Source: Paracoccaceae bacterium (GTDB lineage: Bacteria; Pseudomonadota; Alphaproteobacteria; Rhodobacterales; Rhodobacteraceae). Taken from it: DNA of 9,901 nucleotides. Under the pieces are notes generated by a model, which saw only the letters and a list, made by a program, of their open reading frames with translations, did no database searches and was not told where the DNA came from. The position numbers and the translations under genes are program-made. The stretch is taken from positions 3,091-12,991 of the forward strand of contig DOHJ01000021.1 of NCBI GenBank assembly GCA_003535335.1. The letters are read 5' to 3'. Shown one piece after another: positions 6,493-9,901 of the stretch (the first letter of the stretch is position 1; every line of letters begins with the position of its first letter).

Positions 6493-7161
6493 ATGGAAAA
6501 TATCATCTTTAACCTGTCCGAGCTGCACAACCATGGTACAGCCTTTTTTGACTATCTAGCGTTGCGTAAATATTTCTTTGTCGACACCTTGGGTTGGGAT
6601 ATTCCGCATAATGACAATTTTGAAATGGATCAGTACGATAATCCATTGGCCTCATATTCCTTGGTCTTGAAAAACGGCAAGGTTATTGGCGGCTCACGGG
6701 TGATGCCCACAACATCGTCTTGGGGCGAATACAGCTACATGTTAAAAGACGCAATTAACGGTAAACTGGCGGATATTCCCAGCGGTGTACTGGATGAAGA
6801 AATCAAAACCCCGAAAGTCTGGGAATGCACCCGTCTGGTAATTTCAGACCAAATCACAAATCAGGCCGAGCGCAGCAAATGTTTGGCGCTGATTGTCGAT
6901 GGTCTGGTTAATCTGGCAAAACAGGGTGGTGGCGAGGAACTGGTTTCATTGTCGCCTGTTTTGCTGATGCGCACATTGCGCCAGCTGGGCTATGCTGCCA
7001 GCCGGATAGGCGAGCCTTATTTCAACCCGGGTGACGGGCGCAAATATGCGGTACTTAGTATGCCGGCCATTCGCACGCCGGGCTTTGCGGTTCCAACCCC
7101 GAAAACCAGCAACCGACAGATGGCTGTGCAAAAGGCACTCGAAATCAGGGAAACGGCCTAG
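6493..7161 (+). CDS. luxI: LuxI-type acyl-homoserine-lactone synthase
   Basis: This cytoplasmic enzyme makes an acyl-homoserine-lactone signal from S-adenosylmethionine and an acyl carrier; the acyl chain cannot be predicted here. The 222 residues carry the invariant LuxI residues in order: R25, F29 and W35 (LRKYFFVDTLGW), D46 and D49 (EMDQYDNP), R69 (GGSRVMPTT), then E111 and R114 (WECTRLV). The acyl-CoA N-acyltransferase-like core continues through LVSLSPVLLMRTLRQLGY. The Shine-Dalgarno AGGAG (6481-6485) is 7 bases before ATG, much better placed than that of the upstream luxR. It is probably co-expressed with luxR, or activated by it. It is convergent with the sigma-factor gene, the two stops being 14 bases apart. 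Confidence 0.96.
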   Translation: MENIIFNLSELHNHGTAFFDYLALRKYFFVDTLGWDIPHNDNFEMDQYDNPLASYSLVLKNGKVIGGSRVMPTTSSWGEYSYMLKDAINGKLADIPSGVLDEEIKTPKVWECTRLVISDQITNQAERSKCLALIVDGLVNLAKQGGGEELVSLSPVLLMRTLRQLGYAASRIGEPYFNPGDGRKYAVLSMPAIRTPGFAVPTPKTSNRQMAVQKALEIRETA

Positions 7162-7172
7162 GCTCGTTTTTT
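7151..7172 (+). terminator. Weak terminator-like hairpin at the luxI end
   Basis: AAACG-GC (7151-7157) can pair with GC-T-CGTTT (7162-7169) around CTAG, with one bulged T, running into TTTTTT (7167-7172). It overlaps the luxI stop codon. The stem is short and bulged, so only modest termination is expected before the convergent gene. Confidence 0.35.
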
Positions 7173-7175
7173 CAT

Positions 7176-7688
7176 TCAGCGTGTCACCTCTAGCAGTGTT
7201 TCAACCGCGCATGTTTTGGGTAAGCTCAGATCGCGGCGCAATTGGGCGCGGGCGCGTGACAGGCGTGACATGACGGTTCCGATTGGCAAATCAAAGGCTG
7301 CGGCCAGCTCTGCATAAGTCGCGCCATGCAGGGCCAGCAATCGCAGCAAATCGGCCTGATCATCGGGCAAATGCGAAATGGCGGACGAAACATCGGCACA
7401 GGCAAATCGGGGCCAGATTTCGGCGTCGTGGCTGGGGGTGTTTTGATCTGTTAATTCTTGATCCTGTGTGACTGGTTTCGTGCTGGCATTGCGCAGCGTT
7501 GTCATCAGGTAGGGGCGCAAATCATCAATTTCATGGCCGTTTTGCAAGCGGGCCCAAACCCGCAGCAGGGCATCCTGTGCCATATCTTCGGCCAGATCGG
7601 GCCGTGGGGCAAGAATACGGGCAAGCCGGATCAAGGCGGGCATTAACCGGATTAGATCACAGCTGTGCTTGCGCGGGTCAGTATTCAT
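7176..7688 (-). CDS. ECF-type RNA polymerase sigma factor
   Basis: The 170 residues have only sigma regions 2 and 4, the ECF layout. Region 2 is about 12-70, with DLAEDMAQDALLRVWARL and the conserved DLRPYLMTTLRNA. A variable linker covers about 70-100. Region 4 is about 103-155, with HLPDDQADLLRLLALHGATY, AELAAAFDLPIGTVMSR and LSRARAQLRRDL as the promoter -35 reading helix-turn-helix. It should direct core polymerase to a specific promoter set. A strong Shine-Dalgarno (AAGGAGG, 7694-7700) stands 5 bases before ATG. No anti-sigma gene is visible next to it; its neighbours are the convergent luxI and a divergent EF-hand gene. A link to the EF-hand gene is plausible from the arrangement only. 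The ECF subgroup is not assigned. Confidence 0.93.
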   Translation of the reverse strand: MNTDPRKHSCDLIRLMPALIRLARILAPRPDLAEDMAQDALLRVWARLQNGHEIDDLRPYLMTTLRNASTKPVTQDQELTDQNTPSHDAEIWPRFACADVSSAISHLPDDQADLLRLLALHGATYAELAAAFDLPIGTVMSRLSRARAQLRRDLSLPKTCAVETLLEVTR

Positions 7689-7960
7689 TTCAGCCTCCTT
7701 TTATCTACCTACTTTTTGGCGTGTGTTGAGGTGCAGTGCAATCTGGGGGATTGTTGCCGGTCGGGAAAATAGGGGCTTTTTGGGCAGGTTCCCGCAACAA
7801 TGCGCGAATCCGTTAGGCGGGGATATGCGCCTTTTGCCGGTTTTGTGGATCAAGCCGGAACTGGTGGAATAAACCGATCATCTGAACCTCTTGTTGGTTG
7901 AAGGCGCAAAAAACTGTTCCTTCTGACGTAACCTGGCGAATGCCAAAAGGAGAATTTAAA
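7689..7960. promoter_or_regulatory. Divergent region between sigma factor and EF-hand gene
   Basis: These 272 bases hold both promoters. On the plus strand GGAAC (7857-7861), the usual core of ECF -35 elements, stands about 100 bases before the EF-hand start with TCATCT 16 bases later. On the minus strand GGGAACC (read across 7790-7797) precedes the sigma gene by about 100 bases. A further minus-strand GGAAC lies near 7915-7919. None has a convincing matching -10, so autoregulation is only a possibility. Confidence 0.35.
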
Positions 7961-8200
7961 ATGAAAAATATCGTAATGCAGACCGCTGCCGTACTGGCCC
8001 TGACCGTAAGTGCAACAGCCATGAGCGCCCAAAGCGAAATGGACACTGATGGCGATGGCCTTTTGTCATATAACGAGCTTCTGGCTGTCAACCCGGAGCT
8101 GACCGAAGAAGCATTTGGTGCGATTGACACAAATTCAGACGGTGCGGTTGATGCCGATGAACTGAAAGCGGCCCAAGAAGCTGGGCTGTTGCCTGCTTAA
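7961..8200 (+). CDS. Small secreted EF-hand calcium-binding protein
   Basis: The 79-residue product has an N-terminal signal peptide (KNIVMQTAAVLALTVSATA, probable cleavage near ATAMSA/Q at residue 23) and two canonical EF-hand loops. These are DTDGDGLLSYNE (28-39) and DTNSDGAVDADE (56-67), each with D/N at loop positions 1, 3 and 5, G at 6 and E at 12. The mature protein is therefore essentially one EF-hand pair, expected in the periplasm or outside the cell and able to bind calcium. ATG 7961 is chosen over upstream in-frame codons because AAGGAGA (7947-7953) is ideally spaced and the signal peptide starts there. It is divergent from the ECF sigma gene. Its physiological role is not known to me. 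Confidence 0.92.
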   Translation: MKNIVMQTAAVLALTVSATAMSAQSEMDTDGDGLLSYNELLAVNPELTEEAFGAIDTNSDGAVDADELKAAQEAGLLPA

Positions 8201-8293
8201 GGCTAAGAATTCACGGGCTGTTCGGCTAATTTGCAGCAAGGTTAGCTGATATCGCGTGATCTTGCGGCGGCGTGCCCAACGCTGCGGAGAATG

Positions 8294-8338
8294 AAAGAGG
8301 TCCCGAAAACCCCAGTGCCTTAACCCGGGGCCTCTTTT
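8294..8338. terminator. Terminator between EF-hand gene and ilvN (both directions)
   Basis: AAAGAGGTCCCG (8294-8305) pairs with CGGGGCCTCTTT (8326-8337), twelve pairs with one T-G. The arms have A on one end and T on the other, so the plus-strand RNA ends in TTTT (8335-8338) and the minus-strand RNA in TTT after CCTC. It lies between two convergent genes and probably serves both; the 20-base loop is rather long. Confidence 0.75.
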
Positions 8339-8409
8339 ATGAAACGATACAACAGCAGGCTGAAGCCGATTGCGGTGCAAATTCCCGTTATGACAGCCCA
8401 TAAATCCAG
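8320..8409 (-). CDS. Possible 29-residue single-pass membrane micro-ORF after ilvN
   Basis: Seventeen bases after the ilvN stop, on the same strand, a frame starting at CTG (8407-8409) would encode MDLWAVITGICTAIGFSLLL followed by YRFIKEAPG and TAA inside the terminator loop. The pattern (short polar start, about 18 hydrophobic residues, then positive YRFIK) is that of a small membrane protein. No ATG, GTG or TTG is in frame, TAA immediately precedes the CTG, and GGA five bases upstream is a poor ribosome site. The call therefore depends on a rare start, or on a lost start codon. Chance is a serious alternative. Confidence 0.25.
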   Translation of the reverse strand: MDLWAVITGICTAIGFSLLLYRFIKEAPG

Positions 8410-8426
8410 TTATTCCACAGCGCCTT

Positions 8427-8990
8427 TTATCTATTGCCACGCGCTATAGCCGCAACACCTGTACGCGCGGTTTCGACCAATCCCAGCGGGCGCATCAATT
8501 CGGCGAATGCATCGATTTTTTCGCTGGTCCCGGTCATTTCAAAAACAAAGCTTTCCAGCGTGCTATCCACCACATTGGCACGAAAAATATCGGCAAGGCG
8601 CAAGGCCTCGACCCGTTTATCACCGGATCCGGCCACTTTGAACAGGGCCAGTTCGCGTTCGATATGGGGGCCATCCACCGTTAGATCGTGCACCGAATGC
8701 ACCGGAATGATCCGACCCAGCTGTGCCTTGATTTGTTCAATCACCTGCGGGGTGCCTTTGGTGACAATGGTGATGCGCGACTGGTGCGATTCCTCGTTGA
8801 TTTCGGCTACGGTCAGGCTCTCGATGTTATAACCACGACCTGAAAACAGGCCGATCACCCGGGCCAGAACGCCGGCCTCGTTATCAACGGTAACGGCCAG
8901 AGTGTGGATTTCGATCACTTGCGCATTGGGGTCGCGCAAATCATAGGCGGAATGGGCTGATGAGCCTTTTTTGATATTTAAAGCAGACAT
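8427..8990 (-). CDS. ilvN: Acetolactate synthase small (regulatory) subunit
   Basis: This regulatory subunit of acetohydroxyacid synthase activates the catalytic subunit and mediates valine feedback in branched-chain amino acid synthesis. The 187 residues hold an N-terminal ACT domain (about 28-100) with HTLAVTVDNEAGVLARVIGL, FSGRGYNIESLTVAEIN and SRITIV. A C-terminal IlvN/IlvH domain follows (IIPVHSVHDLT, RELALFKV, DSTLESFVFEMTG, LGLVETARTGVAAIARG). The extra N-terminal 25 residues are usual in alphaproteobacteria. AAAGG stands about 7 bases before ATG. It starts 25 bases after the stop of the large-subunit gene on the same strand, so the two form an ilvBN operon transcribed leftward. Confidence 0.96.
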   Translation of the reverse strand: MSALNIKKGSSAHSAYDLRDPNAQVIEIHTLAVTVDNEAGVLARVIGLFSGRGYNIESLTVAEINEESHQSRITIVTKGTPQVIEQIKAQLGRIIPVHSVHDLTVDGPHIERELALFKVAGSGDKRVEALRLADIFRANVVDSTLESFVFEMTGTSEKIDAFAELMRPLGLVETARTGVAAIARGNR

Positions 8991-9015
8991 TTAGATACCT
9001 TTCTTAAACCATATC

Positions 9016-9901
9016 TTAAACGAGAACGGCGCCGGATTTTCCAATAACGCCTTGGGTGTCGGCATCGCCCAACAGCATTTCGTTATGGGGGGCACCCGAG
9101 GGGATCATTGGAAAACAGTTTTCGTGCTTTTCAATCAGACAATCGAATATCACCGGACCGTCATGATTAATCATTTCCATGATCGCATCATCCAGATCGG
9201 CAGGGTCTTCGCAACGGATACCCTTGGCACCGAATGCCTCGGCCAGTTTGACAAAATCGGGCAGGGCCTCTTGCCAAGTGGCGGCATAGCGTTCGCCGTG
9301 CAGCAATTCCTGCCATTGGCGCACCATGCCCAGACGTTCATTATTCAAAATGAACTGTTTGGCGGGCAGGGCGTATTGGATCGCCGTGCCCATTTCCTGC
9401 ATGTTCATCAACCACGATCCTTCGCCAGAGATATTAATCACCAGCGCATCAGGGTGGGCCAGTTGCACACCCAGCGAGGCCGGATGCCCGTAGCCCATGG
9501 TGCCCAAACCGCCCGAGGTCAGCAAACGGTTCGGTTGCTCAAAGCCCAGAAACTGTGCCGCCCACATCTGGTGCTGGCCAACTTCGGTGGTGATGTAACG
9601 ATCATATTTGGCGGTCAGGGTCTGCAACCGGCCCAGCGCATATTGCGGCTTGATGATTTTGCCTTCCTGCTTGTAGGCAAGGCAGTTAACCTTTTTCCAC
9701 TCCGAAATCTGGTCCCACCAAGTGTTAATCGCAGCCTTGTTGGTTTTGCGGCCGCGCGACTTCCAGATTTTCAGCAGATCTTCCAGAATATGGCCGACAT
9801 CGCCGATGATTGGCAGATCAACAGTAATAATTTTGTTCACTGACGATGGGTCAATGTCGATATGTACTTTGATTGAATCGGGGCTGAAATCCTCAACCCT
9901 G
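9016..9901 (-). CDS. ilvB: Acetolactate synthase large (catalytic) subunit, C-terminal part
   Basis: The frame is open from the right window edge to TAA at 9016-9018, so only the last 294 or so residues are present. It covers the end of the central domain (VHIDIDPSSVNKIITVD) and the whole C-terminal thiamine-diphosphate-binding domain: GGLGTMGYGHPASLGVQLA, then GEGSWLMNMQEMGTA (9421-9423 encodes the E) and FILNNERLGMVRQWQELLHG. The catalytic subunit condenses two pyruvates, or pyruvate and 2-oxobutyrate, in valine, leucine and isoleucine synthesis. The usual GDG of the cofactor motif reads GEG here; the acidic metal ligand is conserved in charge, and I believe similar GE variants occur in relatives. 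A GTG at 9838-9840 lies inside the gene and is not the start. Confidence 0.96.
   Translation of the reverse strand, partial: RVEDFSPDSIKVHIDIDPSSVNKIITVDLPIIGDVGHILEDLLKIWKSRGRKTNKAAINTWWDQISEWKKVNCLAYKQEGKIIKPQYALGRLQTLTAKYDRYITTEVGQHQMWAAQFLGFEQPNRLLTSGGLGTMGYGHPASLGVQLAHPDALVINISGEGSWLMNMQEMGTAIQYALPAKQFILNNERLGMVRQWQELLHGERYAATWQEALPDFVKLAEAFGAKGIRCEDPADLDDAIMEMINHDGPVIFDCLIEKHENCFPMIPSGAPHNEMLLGDADTQGVIGKSGAVLV

Noticed and set aside
7813..8130. Minus-strand 105-codon ORF across the EF-hand gene
   Set aside because: It overlaps the signal peptide and EF-hand loops of the plus-strand gene, which have clear motifs and a strong ribosome-binding site.
9418..9426. GEG instead of GDG in the acetolactate synthase cofactor motif as a sign of inactivity
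   Set aside because: The substitution keeps an acidic metal ligand, the rest of the motif is intact, and similar variants are probably normal in this clade.
9052..9843. Plus-strand 263-codon ORF opposite ilvB
   Set aside because: It is the antisense shadow of a clear thiamine-diphosphate enzyme domain; its sequence has no family features.
1..9901. CRISPR arrays, insertion sequences, phage genes or restriction/defence systems
   Set aside because: No repeat-spacer pattern, transposase, integrase or defence-type protein was seen on either strand.

Overview
The window looks like a chromosomal segment of an alphaproteobacterium, most likely the roseobacter side of the Rhodobacteraceae. The grounds are protein resemblance recalled by eye, not a search: a long (1229-residue) adenosylcobalamin-dependent NrdJ, a DUF192 protein ending in a WPC tail, a LuxI with a GGSR core, and an IlvB fragment with the segment GEGSWLMNMQEMGTA. 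Base composition is moderate, not the very high GC of Rhodobacter.

Layout, left to right. Positions 1-432 (+) are the 3' part of a secreted DUF192 protein. A tRNA-Pro(UGG) with encoded CCA follows at 548-624, with a -10 box before it and a possible terminator after it. About 570 bases without a convincing gene lead to nrdJ (1271-4960, +); this leader holds alternative inverted repeats and a hairpin close to the start codon. A strong UUCG-loop terminator lies at 5096-5121. On the minus strand a possible 51-codon ORF meets nrdJ tail to tail with overlapping stop codons.

A quorum-sensing island follows. A LuxR-type receptor without a usable DNA-binding domain (5158-5646, -) is divergent from an intact LuxR-type regulator (5774-6382, +) and a LuxI-type acyl-homoserine-lactone synthase (6493-7161, +). 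The recognition-helix part of the first receptor's lost HTH can still be read just downstream in another frame (5121-5168), so the truncation came from a frameshift plus loss of the C-terminus. An 18-bp tra/lux-box-like palindrome sits in the divergent intergenic region. The intact pair should form an AHL circuit; the HTH-less paralogue is either a decaying gene or a ligand or dimerisation decoy, as known for TrlR against TraR in Agrobacterium.

Convergent with luxI is an ECF-type sigma factor (7176-7688, -), divergent from a small secreted EF-hand protein (7961-8200, +). A bidirectional-looking terminator (8294-8338) separates that gene from the minus-strand ilvBN operon: the acetolactate synthase small subunit (8427-8990) and the C-terminal part of the large subunit (9016 to the window edge). 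A possible 29-residue membrane micro-ORF lies directly downstream of ilvN.

The core genes (nrdJ, ilvBN, tRNA-Pro, DUF192) are ordinary. The unusual part is the quorum-sensing locus with the frameshifted receptor and the small unlisted ORFs beside it.
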